From: Chitinophaga sancti
GTDB taxonomy: Bacteria > Bacteroidota > Bacteroidia > Chitinophagales > Chitinophagaceae
Direction: 5' to 3'
Assembly: GCF_034424315.1 (NCBI RefSeq)
Contig: NZ_CP139972.1
Span: forward strand, 6,828,501 to 6,892,500
Length of the DNA: 64,000 bases
The translations under genes and the position numbers were made by a program. Below the pieces are notes generated by a model. The model was given only the letters and a program-made list of their open reading frames with translations. It did not search any database and had not been told where the DNA came from. This document shows, in pieces, positions 15,718 through 24,739 of this stretch (position 1 is its first letter; each line of letters starts with the position of its first letter).

Positions 15718-17124
15718 ATGGGTAGTATTCAAGTAAAATCAAGATCAAAGCAAATGCTGGCAGATGTATTTACCCCAGTGGGCATCTATCTGCGTCTTCG
15801 GGACCGGTTCCCTGGCTCCGTACTACTGGAAAGTACAGACTACCGTGCCAGTGAGAACAGCTATTCCTTTATCTGTATCAAACCAATTGCAGGTATCGAA
15901 GTCACCAGCACCAACGACTTTGAATTTAAGTATCCAAACCTTCCACCAGAAAGGAAACAACTCAAGAACCGACAAAGCGTGCTCGACGAGCTCCAGAAGT
16001 TCCTCAGTAACTTCTCTTTCGCAGACAAGCCTGTCCTTCCCGTTGTTCACAGTTTATTCGGATACAGCACTTTCGATTCCGTACAATTCTTCGAAACAAT
16101 AGAATTCAATAAGAAAAAAGCAAACGGGAACACCATTCCTTTGATGCGCTATCGTTTCTACCAATACGTGATCGTCATCAACCACTTCAAAGATGAATTG
16201 TATCTCTGCGAAAACAGTGTAGATGGCCTGGACAGCGACTTCGAACTCATAGAATCCCTGATCCGGTCCAAGGACGTACCCAGCTACTCCTTCACAGCTA
16301 CGGGAGATGAGCAAAGCAATATGACCGATGAGCAGTACATGGAAATTGTTGAAAAAGGTAAACAACACTGCTTCCGGGGCGATGTCTTCCAGGTAGTATT
16401 GTCACGTGCTTTCAACCAATCTTTCAAAGGTGACGAATTCAACGTTTACCGCGCACTCCGCTCCATCAACCCTTCCCCTTATCTCTTCTTCTTCGATTAC
16501 GGCGATTACAAATTAATGGGTTCCTCTCCCGAGGCCCAGCTCATCATCAAAGATGGTAAAGCCACCATTCACCCGATAGCAGGCACTTTCCGCCGTACCG
16601 GCAATGATGAGGAAGATCGCAAACTGGCAAAATTACTGCTGGAAGATCCGAAAGAAAATGCAGAACATGTAATGCTGGTAGACCTGGCACGCAATGACCT
16701 GAGCCGCCTGGCTACAGATGTGGAAGTAGACTCCTACCGCAATATCCAATATTACTCACACGTCATTCACCTCGTCAGCGAAGTATCCGGTAAGGTACAG
16801 AAAGGCAGCCCTTTCTCCCTGCTGGCAGCTACTTTCCCTGCAGGTACTTTATCCGGCGCACCGAAATACAGGGCTATGCAGATCATCGATGAGTACGAAC
16901 CTACTCAACGTGGTTTCTATGGCGGATGTATCGGTTCCGTAGGCTTCAACGGTGACTTTAACCACGCTATCATGATCCGTAGTATTATGAGCAAAGGCAA
17001 TACCCTGTATTACCAGGCTGGCGCCGGTATAGTAGCGAAGTCCGTAGCCGAATCCGAGAAAGATGAAGTGAACAATAAACTGAATGCATTAAAACAGGCC
17101 ATTCTGCTGGCACAAAAAATCTGA
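15718..17124 (+). CDS. trpE: Anthranilate synthase component I
   Basis: The 468-residue product makes anthranilate from chorismate with ammonia from TrpG. The tryptophan feedback-site motif LLES occurs at residues 36-39, followed by NSYSF. The catalytic domain contains FRGDVFQVVLSRAF, MGSSPEAQL, HPIAGTFRRTG, LVDLARNDLSR and AGTLSGAPKYRAM. Feedback inhibition by Trp is expected from the intact N-terminal motif. It is the first gene after the trp attenuator; one base separates it from trpG. Confidence 0.97.
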   Translation: MGSIQVKSRSKQMLADVFTPVGIYLRLRDRFPGSVLLESTDYRASENSYSFICIKPIAGIEVTSTNDFEFKYPNLPPERKQLKNRQSVLDELQKFLSNFSFADKPVLPVVHSLFGYSTFDSVQFFETIEFNKKKANGNTIPLMRYRFYQYVIVINHFKDELYLCENSVDGLDSDFELIESLIRSKDVPSYSFTATGDEQSNMTDEQYMEIVEKGKQHCFRGDVFQVVLSRAFNQSFKGDEFNVYRALRSINPSPYLFFFDYGDYKLMGSSPEAQLIIKDGKATIHPIAGTFRRTGNDEEDRKLAKLLLEDPKENAEHVMLVDLARNDLSRLATDVEVDSYRNIQYYSHVIHLVSEVSGKVQKGSPFSLLAATFPAGTLSGAPKYRAMQIIDEYEPTQRGFYGGCIGSVGFNGDFNHAIMIRSIMSKGNTLYYQAGAGIVAKSVAESEKDEVNNKLNALKQAILLAQKI

Positions 17125-17125
17125 C

Positions 17126-17695
17126 ATGAACATTCTTGTGTTTGATAATTACGATTCTTTTACATACAACCTGGTGCATCTTGTAGAAAAGATCATCAAC
17201 GGCAAAGTCAGCGTATTCCGTAACGACGAAATTCCCCTGGAAAAAGTAAAAGACTACGATAAGATCATCCTCTCTCCCGGCCCTGGTATACCGGTAGAAG
17301 CAGGACTACTGCTGCCCCTGATCAAAGAGTATGCAGCGAGCAAATCCATATTCGGCGTATGCCTTGGCCAGCAGGCCATTGGCGAAGCTTTCGGCGCCAG
17401 CCTGATCAACCTGAAAGATGTATACCATGGAGTAGCCACTCCGGTAAACATCATCAGCAGGGAAGGCAGGTTATTCAACGGCCTCCCTGACCAACTCGAA
17501 GTTGGCAGATATCACTCCTGGGTAGTAGACGAAAAAACTTTGCCATCAGGCCTTACCGTTACTGCAAAGGACGATAACGGCTATATCATGGCCCTGCAGC
17601 ATCAGCAATATGATGTGAGCGGCGTACAGTTCCACCCTGAAAGTGTACTTACACCGGAAGGGGAAAAGATCATCCGTAACTGGTTAAATGCATAA
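17126..17695 (+). CDS. trpG: Anthranilate synthase component II, glutamine amidotransferase
   Basis: A 189-residue class I glutaminase that supplies ammonia to TrpE. The catalytic triad is visible: Cys79 in FGVCLGQQAIGEAFG, and His170/Glu172 in QFHPESVLTP. The oxyanion motif LSPGPGIPVEAG is present. It is a single-domain protein and is not fused to TrpD. It lies one base after trpE and 11 nt before trpD. Confidence 0.97.
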   Translation: MNILVFDNYDSFTYNLVHLVEKIINGKVSVFRNDEIPLEKVKDYDKIILSPGPGIPVEAGLLLPLIKEYAASKSIFGVCLGQQAIGEAFGASLINLKDVYHGVATPVNIISREGRLFNGLPDQLEVGRYHSWVVDEKTLPSGLTVTAKDDNGYIMALQHQQYDVSGVQFHPESVLTPEGEKIIRNWLNA

Positions 17696-17706
17696 ATCCC
17701 GGGATT

Positions 17707-18702
17707 ATGAAAAAGATACTGAATTACCTTTTTGAACATAAAACATTCAACCGCAGCGCAGCCAAAGAGATCCTGATGGGTATTTCCAAGGGCATGTACA
17801 ATGAAAGCGAACTGGCTGCTTTCATGACGGTGTACCTCATGCGCAGCATCACCGTAGAGGAGCTACTGGGCTTCCGCGATGCCCTGCTGGAACTCTGCAT
17901 CCCTGTCAACCTGAATGGCTACGAGGTACTGGACATAGTGGGTACAGGGGGCGATGGCAAAAATTCTTTCAACATCAGTACCCTGTCCTGCTTTATCGTA
18001 GCAGGTGCCGGGGGCAGGGTGGCCAAGCATGGTAACGTAGGCGTATCTACGATCAGTGGCGCCTCTAACCTGATGGAGACTGCTGGCTATAAATTCAAGA
18101 ACGACGATGCAAAGCTGCGTACAGAACTGGAAGAATCCGGTGTATGTTTCCTGCACGCACCTCTGTTCCACCCCGCATTGAAAAATGTGGCAGGTGTACG
18201 CCGGCAACTGGGTGTACGTACTTTCTTCAACGTGCTCGGCCCATTGGTCAACCCGGCATTTGCACAGCACCAGCTGATAGGTGTATATAGCCTGGAACTG
18301 GCCCGTGTGTATAACTACCTCTTCCAGCAGACAGACAAGCAATATGCAATTGTGCATAGCCTGGATGGTTACGATGAGATTTCGCTGACTTCAGATACCC
18401 GTGTCATCACCAACAAAGGTGAACGTGACTGGACGCCTGAGCAGCTGGGCAAGCGCAAGGTGTTCGCTGAGGATATTTACGGCGGTAACTCTATAGAAGA
18501 AGCTGCCAAAATCTTTATGAAAATTTTGAAGGGCGAAGGTACCTGGGCACAGAATGCAGTTGTAATGGCGAATGCCGCCATGGGCCTGCATACCCTGGGC
18601 AAGTACCCCAGCTACGAGGAATGTTTCCTGGCAGCCGTTGAATCACTGGAATCCGGTGCCGCACATAATTCGTTCAAGAAGTTGATTAGTTTGCAGTCAT
18701 GA
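17707..18702 (+). CDS. trpD: Anthranilate phosphoribosyltransferase
   Basis: This 331-residue enzyme joins anthranilate to PRPP. The glycine-rich PRPP loop DIVGTGGDGKNSFNIST, the KHGNVGVSTISGASN anthranilate/PRPP region and RRQLGVRTFFNVLGPLVNP are present in order. Along with HisG, it is the second PRPP-consuming enzyme of this gene group. The stop codon overlaps the trpC start (ATGA), indicating translational coupling. Confidence 0.97.
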   Translation: MKKILNYLFEHKTFNRSAAKEILMGISKGMYNESELAAFMTVYLMRSITVEELLGFRDALLELCIPVNLNGYEVLDIVGTGGDGKNSFNISTLSCFIVAGAGGRVAKHGNVGVSTISGASNLMETAGYKFKNDDAKLRTELEESGVCFLHAPLFHPALKNVAGVRRQLGVRTFFNVLGPLVNPAFAQHQLIGVYSLELARVYNYLFQQTDKQYAIVHSLDGYDEISLTSDTRVITNKGERDWTPEQLGKRKVFAEDIYGGNSIEEAAKIFMKILKGEGTWAQNAVVMANAAMGLHTLGKYPSYEECFLAAVESLESGAAHNSFKKLISLQS

Positions 18703-19499
18703 AAAATATCCTTACTGAAATAGTCGCACATAAGCATGTGGAAGTAGCCGCCCGTAAACTGCAACGTTCGGTAGCGGAGCTGCAACAGTCATCTGCCTTC
18801 AAGAGGGAACCTTTGTCATTATCCGCCTTTCTGCGGAATCCTGAAAAAACAGGGATCATCGCAGAATTCAAAAGGAAATCTCCTTCAAAAGGGCTGATCA
18901 ATGGTACAGCTACTGTACAGGATGTGACCATGGCCTATACAAGATATGGTGCTTCGGGTCTGTCTGTATTGACAGATGAGCAGTTCTTTGGTGGTAGTAC
19001 TGACGATTTGGTGAAGGCACGTGCAGTGAATAATATTCCTGTACTGAGAAAGGATTTTGTGATCGATGAATACCAGATACTGGAAGCAAAGGCGATTGGT
19101 GCAGATGTGATCCTGCTCATAGCAGAATGCCTGACAAAAGAAGAAGTAGCACACCTGGCTGCCTTTGCACATAATATAGGACTGGAAGTATTACTGGAAG
19201 TGCACAGTGGCGATCAGCTGGATAAGGTAACCGATCATATTCAGAATGTAGGGGTGAACAACCGTGACCTCACTACCTTCAAAGTAGATTTTAACCGCAG
19301 CTGTGAACTGGCTTCCCGCATCCCTGCAGGCAAATGCAAGGTAGCGGAGAGTGGTATCAGCAATACAGATAACATTGTGACGCTAAAGAAAGCTGGTTTC
19401 AACGGTTTCCTGATCGGTGAACATTTTATGAAGACAGAAAATCCTGCAAGGGCATTTGAAAACTTTGTAACGGAGCTGTCCGCAAAACTGAAAGCATAA
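18699..19499 (+). CDS. trpC: Indole-3-glycerol phosphate synthase
   Basis: The 266-residue TIM-barrel protein has the signature IIAEFKRKSPSKG near residue 52, RKDFVIDEYQI with the catalytic Lys, LLEVHS, VNNRDLTTF and KVAESGI. It closes the indole ring of indole-3-glycerol phosphate. It overlaps trpD by 4 nt and abuts trpF directly. It is separate from TrpF, unlike the fused TrpCF of enterobacteria. Confidence 0.97.
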   Translation: MKNILTEIVAHKHVEVAARKLQRSVAELQQSSAFKREPLSLSAFLRNPEKTGIIAEFKRKSPSKGLINGTATVQDVTMAYTRYGASGLSVLTDEQFFGGSTDDLVKARAVNNIPVLRKDFVIDEYQILEAKAIGADVILLIAECLTKEEVAHLAAFAHNIGLEVLLEVHSGDQLDKVTDHIQNVGVNNRDLTTFKVDFNRSCELASRIPAGKCKVAESGISNTDNIVTLKKAGFNGFLIGEHFMKTENPARAFENFVTELSAKLKA

Positions 19500-20120
19500 A
19501 TGATGCAACTAAAAGTATGCGGTATTACCAGAAAAGAAGACCTGGAAAAACTGGTCGAACTGGGCGTACACTATGCCGGCTTTATCTTTTACGAGAAATC
19601 GCCCCGCTTTGTGGGCAATAAACTGGATGCCCGTACCGTGAGGGAAGCCAAAGGTATCCTGAAGGTAGGCGTGTTTGTAAATGCTCCCCTGGAGCAGGTC
19701 AAACAGCTCATCAGCAGTTATGGTCTGCACCTGGTACAATTGCATGGTGACGAAGATCCTGCCTACTGCGCTGCTTTGCAATCATTAGTACCTGTGATCA
19801 GGGCTTTCAGGATTGGGGAGGATGTAAACTGGGCAACACTGGAGGCGTTTGTACCTGTTACAAATTACTTCCTGTTCGACACCGCTGCCGGCAAGGCGTA
19901 TGGTGGTACCGGCAGGTTGTTTAACTGGGAATTGCTGGATACTTATCCTTACGATCATCCGTTCTTTCTCAGTGGTGGCATTGGCCCTGAGCAGCTGGAA
20001 GACCTGCTGGCATTTGAACATCCGGCATTGTTTGCAGCTGATGTGAACAGTAAATTTGAGACTGCGCCAGGTATCAAGGACATGGAAAAAGTGCAGCAGT
20101 TCTCCACAAAGATTTTATAA
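19500..20120 (+). CDS. trpF: Phosphoribosylanthranilate isomerase
   Basis: A 206-residue TIM-barrel isomerase with KVCGITRKEDLE (catalytic Cys), GFIFYEKSPRFV, LVQLHGDED and FDTAAGKAYGGTG. It performs an Amadori rearrangement mechanistically parallel to that of HisA, which is encoded 2.6 kb downstream; both are present as separate enzymes here, so no dual-function PriA is needed. It starts at the ATG right after the trpC stop; a second in-frame ATG follows immediately (19503). Confidence 0.96.
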   Translation: MMQLKVCGITRKEDLEKLVELGVHYAGFIFYEKSPRFVGNKLDARTVREAKGILKVGVFVNAPLEQVKQLISSYGLHLVQLHGDEDPAYCAALQSLVPVIRAFRIGEDVNWATLEAFVPVTNYFLFDTAAGKAYGGTGRLFNWELLDTYPYDHPFFLSGGIGPEQLEDLLAFEHPALFAADVNSKFETAPGIKDMEKVQQFSTKIL

Positions 20121-20141
20121 ACTTATTTAAAATAGTCAAGC

Positions 20142-21353
20142 ATGAAGATCGCTGAAAATACGTTAGGCTTACCCTATCATGTAGATGAAAAAGGCTTCTA
20201 CGGCCGTTTTGGCGGTGCCTACGTACCGGAGATGCTCTATCCCAACGTAGAAGAATTACAGACCCGATACCTGGAGATCTTACGCGAGCCCAGCTTTCAG
20301 CAGGAGTTTGAACAACTGTTGCGCGATTATGTAGGCCGTCCTTCTCCATTATATTTTGCAAAACGCCTGTCTGAAAAGTATGGTGCACAGATCTACCTGA
20401 AAAGGGAAGACCTGAACCATACCGGGGCACACAAGGTTAATAATACAATTGGCCAGATCCTGCTGGCAAAGCGATTGGGCAAAACCCGTATCATTGCTGA
20501 AACAGGCGCTGGTCAGCATGGGGTAGCAACAGCTACTGTATGTGCCCTGATGAACATGGAATGTGTGATCTACATGGGATCTGTTGACATTCAGCGCCAG
20601 GCACCCAACGTAGCACGTATGAAGATGCTGGGTGCTACTGTGGTCGCTGCTACCAGTGGTAGCCAGACCCTGAAAGATGCGTGTAACGAAGCAATCCGTG
20701 ACTGGATCAACAACCCGGTAAGTACCCATTATATTTTGGGAACAGCTGCGGGTCCTCACCCATATCCGGATATGGTGACCCGTTTCCAGTCTGTGATCAG
20801 CGAAGAGATCCGCAAACAGCTGGAAGAAAAAACAGGCAATCCGAATCCAAATTATGTAGTGGCGTGTATAGGTGGAGGTAGCAATGCTGCCGGTACTTAT
20901 TACCACTTCCTGAACGAGCCGGATGTAAAGATCATTGCAGTGGAAGCTGCGGGTAAGGGTGTGCATTCCGGGCATTCTGCTGCCACCACCCAACTGGGTA
21001 AACTGGGGATCATTCATGCTGCCAAGACCCTGCTGATGCAAACGGACGACGGGCAGATCACGGAACCCTATTCTATTTCCGCAGGTCTGGATTATCCGGG
21101 TATTGGTCCATTGCATGCACATTTGTATGAGACAGGCCGAGGTACATTCCTCGCAGCTACGGATGACGAAGCCCTGGCGGCAGCTTACGAGCTGACCAGG
21201 CTGGAAGGCATTATCCCTGCACTGGAATCCAGTCACGCCCTGGCGAAACTGGGAGAAATACCATTCAAGCCAACAGATGTAGTGGTGGTATGCCTGAGTG
21301 GTCGTGGTGACAAGGATATGGAAACATACATTCGTAATCTGCCCAATAAATAA
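20142..21353 (+). CDS. trpB: Tryptophan synthase beta chain
   Basis: The 403-residue PLP enzyme condenses indole and serine. The Lys-containing motif [16 protein letters not shown], the glutamine-rich [12 protein letters not shown] stretch, the phosphate-binding GGGSNAAG and the C-terminal [10 protein letters not shown] are all visible. Length and N-terminal [12 protein letters not shown] are characteristic of the standard TrpB1 type. It follows trpF by 21 nt and precedes trpA by 8 nt. Confidence 0.98.
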   Translation: MKIAENTLGLPYHVDEKGFYGRFGGAYVPEMLYPNVEELQTRYLEILREPSFQQEFEQLLRDYVGRPSPLYFAKRLSEKYGAQIYLKREDLNHTGAHKVNNTIGQILLAKRLGKTRIIAETGAGQHGVATATVCALMNMECVIYMGSVDIQRQAPNVARMKMLGATVVAATSGSQTLKDACNEAIRDWINNPVSTHYILGTAAGPHPYPDMVTRFQSVISEEIRKQLEEKTGNPNPNYVVACIGGGSNAAGTYYHFLNEPDVKIIAVEAAGKGVHSGHSAATTQLGKLGIIHAAKTLLMQTDDGQITEPYSISAGLDYPGIGPLHAHLYETGRGTFLAATDDEALAAAYELTRLEGIIPALESSHALAKLGEIPFKPTDVVVVCLSGRGDKDMETYIRNLPNK

Positions 21354-21361
21354 ATTATTTT

Positions 21362-22132
21362 ATGAGCAATCGTATAGATCAGTTATTTGCCGGTAAGAAA
21401 ACAGGCATTCTCAATATATACTGCACAGCGGGTTTCCCGGAATTGAATGATACACTGCCGGTGATGACGGCGCTACAACAGCATGGGGCTGACCTGGTAG
21501 AACTGGGGATGCCTTTCTCTGATCCGCTGGCCGATGGTCCGGTGATCCAGGAGAGCAGCGCCCGTGCTATTAAAAATGGGATGGGATTACGTGTGTTGTT
21601 TGAGCAGTTGAAGGATTTCAGGAAGCAAATTCACGTACCGGTAGTGCTGATGGGTTACCTGAACCCGGTATTGCTGTATGGCATAGAGGCTTTCTGCCAG
21701 AAATGTGCGGAGGTGGGTGTAGATGGCCTGATCCTGCCTGACCTGCCAATGGACGAGTACGAAAATGAATATAAAGCGATCTTCGAACACTATGGTTTAC
21801 ACCTGATCTTCCTGGTGACACCAGAAACGAGCGAAGCGCGCATCCGCAAGATTGACAGCCTGAGCAAAGGATTTATCTATGCCGTATCTTCTTCCTCTAC
21901 CACCGGTACAGACAAGAACATGGGTCATCAGCAGGCATATTTTGAGAAGCTTGAAAAGTTGCAGTTAAAGAACCCGGTATTGATCGGGTTTGGTGTCAAA
22001 GATAAAGCTACCTTTGCGGCGGCCTGTGCACACAGTAATGGTGCAATTATAGGTACTGCCTTTATCCGCGCTATCGAAAATGCGACCAACATCGACACTG
22101 CTGTCAAAGACTTTATCAGCAGCGTAAAATAG
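21362..22132 (+). CDS. trpA: Tryptophan synthase alpha chain
   Basis: A 256-residue TIM-barrel protein that cleaves indole-3-glycerol phosphate and passes indole to TrpB. ELGMPFSDPLADGPVIQ carries the catalytic Glu/Asp region, LPDLPMDEY the second acid, and SSSTTGTD and GFGVKDKAT form the phosphate site. It is the last trp gene; hisH begins only 5 nt after its stop, so the trp transcript almost certainly continues into the second his block. Confidence 0.97.
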   Translation: MSNRIDQLFAGKKTGILNIYCTAGFPELNDTLPVMTALQQHGADLVELGMPFSDPLADGPVIQESSARAIKNGMGLRVLFEQLKDFRKQIHVPVVLMGYLNPVLLYGIEAFCQKCAEVGVDGLILPDLPMDEYENEYKAIFEHYGLHLIFLVTPETSEARIRKIDSLSKGFIYAVSSSSTTGTDKNMGHQQAYFEKLEKLQLKNPVLIGFGVKDKATFAAACAHSNGAIIGTAFIRAIENATNIDTAVKDFISSVK

Positions 22133-22137
22133 TTTTT

Positions 22138-22734
22138 ATGAAAACGGTAATCATCAAGTACAACGCCGGCAATATCCGCTCTGTATTATTTGCACTGGAC
22201 CGCATTGGTGTGGAAGGTGTGGTGACAGATAACCCGGAGGAAATCCGTGCTGCAGACAGGGTGATCTTTCCCGGAGTAGGCGAGGCGAGCACCGCCATGA
22301 ACTACCTGAAAGAAAGAAAGCTCGACCTGCTCATCAAAGATCTGAAGCAGCCTACACTGGGTATCTGCCTGGGTATGCAGCTGATGTGTAAACATTCAGA
22401 AGAAAACGATACGCCCTGCCTCGGTATCTTCGATGTGGAGGTAAAGAAATTCCAGTCACCGGTAGATAACCTGCTAAAGATCCCACAGATCGGCTGGAAC
22501 AACATTACAGGATTGTACAGTTCTATCTTTGATCACGTGCGGGAGAACAGTTACATGTATTTTGTACACAGTTACTATGCAGCACTCTGTGCGGATACCG
22601 TAGCGACTACAAACTATGTGATCAACTACAGCAGCGCCCTGCAGAAAGATAATTTCTATGCAGTACAGTTCCACCCGGAAAAGTCAGCAGATGCAGGACA
22701 GCAGATCCTGGAAAACTTCCTGAAGATCCAATAA
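22138..22734 (+). CDS. hisH: Imidazole glycerol phosphate synthase, glutaminase subunit
   Basis: This 198-residue class I amidotransferase feeds ammonia to HisF. Cys77 in GICLGMQLM and His179/Glu181 in QFHPEKS form the triad. The N-terminal KYNAGNIRSV and FPGVGEASTAM are typical of HisH. It lies 5 nt after trpA and 3 nt before the hisA fusion gene, with no promoter-like sequence between, so it is expected to be expressed from the trp promoter and by read-through from further upstream. Confidence 0.97.
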   Translation: MKTVIIKYNAGNIRSVLFALDRIGVEGVVTDNPEEIRAADRVIFPGVGEASTAMNYLKERKLDLLIKDLKQPTLGICLGMQLMCKHSEENDTPCLGIFDVEVKKFQSPVDNLLKIPQIGWNNITGLYSSIFDHVRENSYMYFVHSYYAALCADTVATTNYVINYSSALQKDNFYAVQFHPEKSADAGQQILENFLKIQ

Positions 22735-22737
22735 CGC

Positions 22738-23880
22738 ATGCAGGTAAGAAGAATCAATACAGCAGATACACTCGCCCTGCGCAGGGATGTGTTGTATCCT
22801 GACCAGTCACTGGATGCCGTGAAGGTGGAAGGTGATGCCGATGGCCTGCACTTTGGATTATTTGAACAATCTACACTGGTCGGTGTCATTTCTTTGTTCT
22901 TAGAGCGGGCTGGTGCACGCTTTCGTAAGCTGGCTATATCCCCGGCTTGCCAGGGTAAGGGTTATGGCAGCATATTGTTATCTCATGTGGAAGACTTTTG
23001 CCGCAGGGAGCGCATTCCTTTACTGTGGTGCGATGCCCGTGATTCGGCTTTTGGCTTTTATGAAAAGAGGGGATATGTATACGATAGTGCGCCTTTTAAA
23101 AAAGGAAATAATACATTTCGCAAGATGAAAATTGAACTGGGTCAGGCATCCGCACAAAAATTCAGCGTGATTCCGGCAATCGATATAATAGATGGTAAAT
23201 GTGTGCGCCTCACACAGGGAGATTATGCACAGAAGAAAGTGTATAATGAACATCCGCTGGAAGTGGCAAAAGAGTTTGAAAGTATTGGCGTGACCCGCCT
23301 GCACCTGGTAGACCTGGACGGGGCTAAGAAGGGCAGTGTGGTGAACTGGAAAGTACTGGAAGCAATCGCTGGCCATACTAAGCTGGTAGTAGATTTTGGA
23401 GGAGGCATCAAGAAAGAAGATGACCTCCGCATTGTATTTGAGAACGGTGCAGCCCTGGCTACGATCGGTTCAATTGCAGTAAAGGAACCACAGCTGTTCT
23501 TTAGCTGGGTAAAGCAGTATGGTGCAGACAAGATCTTCCTGGGCGCAGATGTAAAGGAAGAAAAGATCGCAGTAGGCGGCTGGCTGGAAACGACTGAGCT
23601 GACCATTTACGATTTCCTGGCATCCAATATCAAAGCAGGTGTACATCACATCTTCTGTACAGATATCGCGAAAGACGGTTTGCTGCAGGGGCCTTCCATT
23701 CCCCTGTACAAAAAGATCCTGGAGCGTTTCCCCGGCATTGACTTTGTTGCCAGCGGTGGTGTGAGCAATATGGATGATATCTATGCGCTGCAGGAAGCGG
23801 GTTGCAATGGTGTGATCGTAGGGAAAGCGATCTACGAAGGAAAGATCTCAATGGAAGAGTTGAAACAATTAATGAAGTAA
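22738..23880 (+). CDS. hisA: GNAT acetyltransferase-HisA fusion protein
   Basis: The 380-residue frame has two parts. Residues 1-129 are a GNAT N-acetyltransferase domain with the acetyl-CoA motif QGKGYGSILLSHVEDF and the C-terminal FGFYEKRGY. Residues from about 140 are a complete HisA (ProFAR isomerase) beginning FSVIPAIDIIDGK, with the catalytic Asp149, VVDFGGGIK, and VASGGVSNMDD near the end. HisA alone is about 240 residues, as seen here. A Met at residue 130 (23125) could allow separate HisA translation, but no clear ribosome-binding sequence precedes it. The acetyltransferase substrate is unknown. The HisA half is certain; whether the two domains stay joined is inferred from the unbroken frame. 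Confidence 0.93.
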   Translation: MQVRRINTADTLALRRDVLYPDQSLDAVKVEGDADGLHFGLFEQSTLVGVISLFLERAGARFRKLAISPACQGKGYGSILLSHVEDFCRRERIPLLWCDARDSAFGFYEKRGYVYDSAPFKKGNNTFRKMKIELGQASAQKFSVIPAIDIIDGKCVRLTQGDYAQKKVYNEHPLEVAKEFESIGVTRLHLVDLDGAKKGSVVNWKVLEAIAGHTKLVVDFGGGIKKEDDLRIVFENGAALATIGSIAVKEPQLFFSWVKQYGADKIFLGADVKEEKIAVGGWLETTELTIYDFLASNIKAGVHHIFCTDIAKDGLLQGPSIPLYKKILERFPGIDFVASGGVSNMDDIYALQEAGCNGVIVGKAIYEGKISMEELKQLMK

Positions 23881-23892
23881 ACAACACAAGCC

Positions 23893-24648
23893 ATGTTGAC
23901 AAAACGTATCATACCTTGCCTGGACATCAAAGATGGCCGTACAGTAAAAGGGGTGAACTTTGAAAATATCCGCGATGCGGGGGATCCGATTGAATTGGGT
24001 GCCCTGTACGCGCAACAGGGAGCAGATGAACTGGTATTCCTGGACATCACCGCTACCAACGAGCGTCGTAAGACCTTGTCTGACCTGGTAAGGCAGATAG
24101 CCAGGCATGTGAATATCCCGTTTACAGTAGGAGGGGGCATCTCATCAGTAGAAGATGTGAGTGTATTGCTGCAGAATGGTGCTGATAAGATCTCCGTCAA
24201 TACTTCAGCGTTCAAGCGTCCAGAGCTGGTAGATGAGCTGGCAAGGGAGTTTGGCAGTCAGTGTGTGGTACTGGCGATCGATACCCGTTTTGAAGATGGG
24301 GATTGGTACGTGTACCTGAATGGCGGCCGTGTGAAAACAGACGTAAAATGCTATGACTGGGCAAAGGAAGCGGTGAACAGGGGAGCGGGCGAAATTCTGC
24401 TCACTTCTATGAATAATGATGGCACCAAGCAGGGTTTTGCACTGGATATAACCGGTAAGCTGTCTCAGCACCTGAATGTACCGGTGATAGCCTCTGGCGG
24501 CGCGGGTACAATGGATCATTTTGTGGATGTATTTGAAAAAGCACAGGCCGATGCGGCGCTGGCAGCGAGTATATTCCATTATAAGGAAATTGAGATTCCT
24601 GAATTGAAGACATATTTATATCAGAAGGGTGTAAATATTAGATTTTAA
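23893..24648 (+). CDS. hisF: Imidazole glycerol phosphate synthase, cyclase subunit
   Basis: A 251-residue TIM-barrel cyclase with the catalytic Asp11 ([16 protein letters not shown]) and Asp130 ([10 protein letters not shown]), plus [11 protein letters not shown] and [12 protein letters not shown] phosphate loops. It pairs with HisH to make imidazole glycerol phosphate and AICAR. It follows hisA by 12 nt and is the last gene before a terminator. Confidence 0.97.
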   Translation: MLTKRIIPCLDIKDGRTVKGVNFENIRDAGDPIELGALYAQQGADELVFLDITATNERRKTLSDLVRQIARHVNIPFTVGGGISSVEDVSVLLQNGADKISVNTSAFKRPELVDELAREFGSQCVVLAIDTRFEDGDWYVYLNGGRVKTDVKCYDWAKEAVNRGAGEILLTSMNNDGTKQGFALDITGKLSQHLNVPVIASGGAGTMDHFVDVFEKAQADAALAASIFHYKEIEIPELKTYLYQKGVNIRF

Positions 24649-24655
24649 TTTGCCG

Positions 24656-24684
24656 AGCCTGCCTTCGGCAGAAGGCTATTTTTT
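24656..24684 (+). terminator. Terminator after hisF
   Basis: CTGCC-TTC-GGCAG forms a tight stem, extended by AGC/GCT across a 3-nt bulge, and is followed by ATTTTTT. It closes the trp-hisHAF transcript. Confidence 0.75.
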
Positions 24685-24700
24685 GCAAACATTAAAAAGC

Positions 24701-24708
24701 TACTTTTG
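24701..24708 (+). promoter_or_regulatory. Candidate -7 element for hisIE
   Basis: TACTTTTG is a perfect TAnnTTTG match 31 nt before the hisIE ATG. A TTTG at 24682-24685 is only 15 nt upstream, so the -33 box is uncertain. Confidence 0.55.
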
Positions 24709-24739
24709 CACTGCTTAAGCAATTTAAAGAGCGCACCAA

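Noticed and set aside
20349..21236. Long minus-strand open frame opposite trpB (295 codons)
   Set aside because: It is a shadow of a certain trpB gene; the translation is Cys/His-rich with no domain pattern, and there is no promoter-like sequence.
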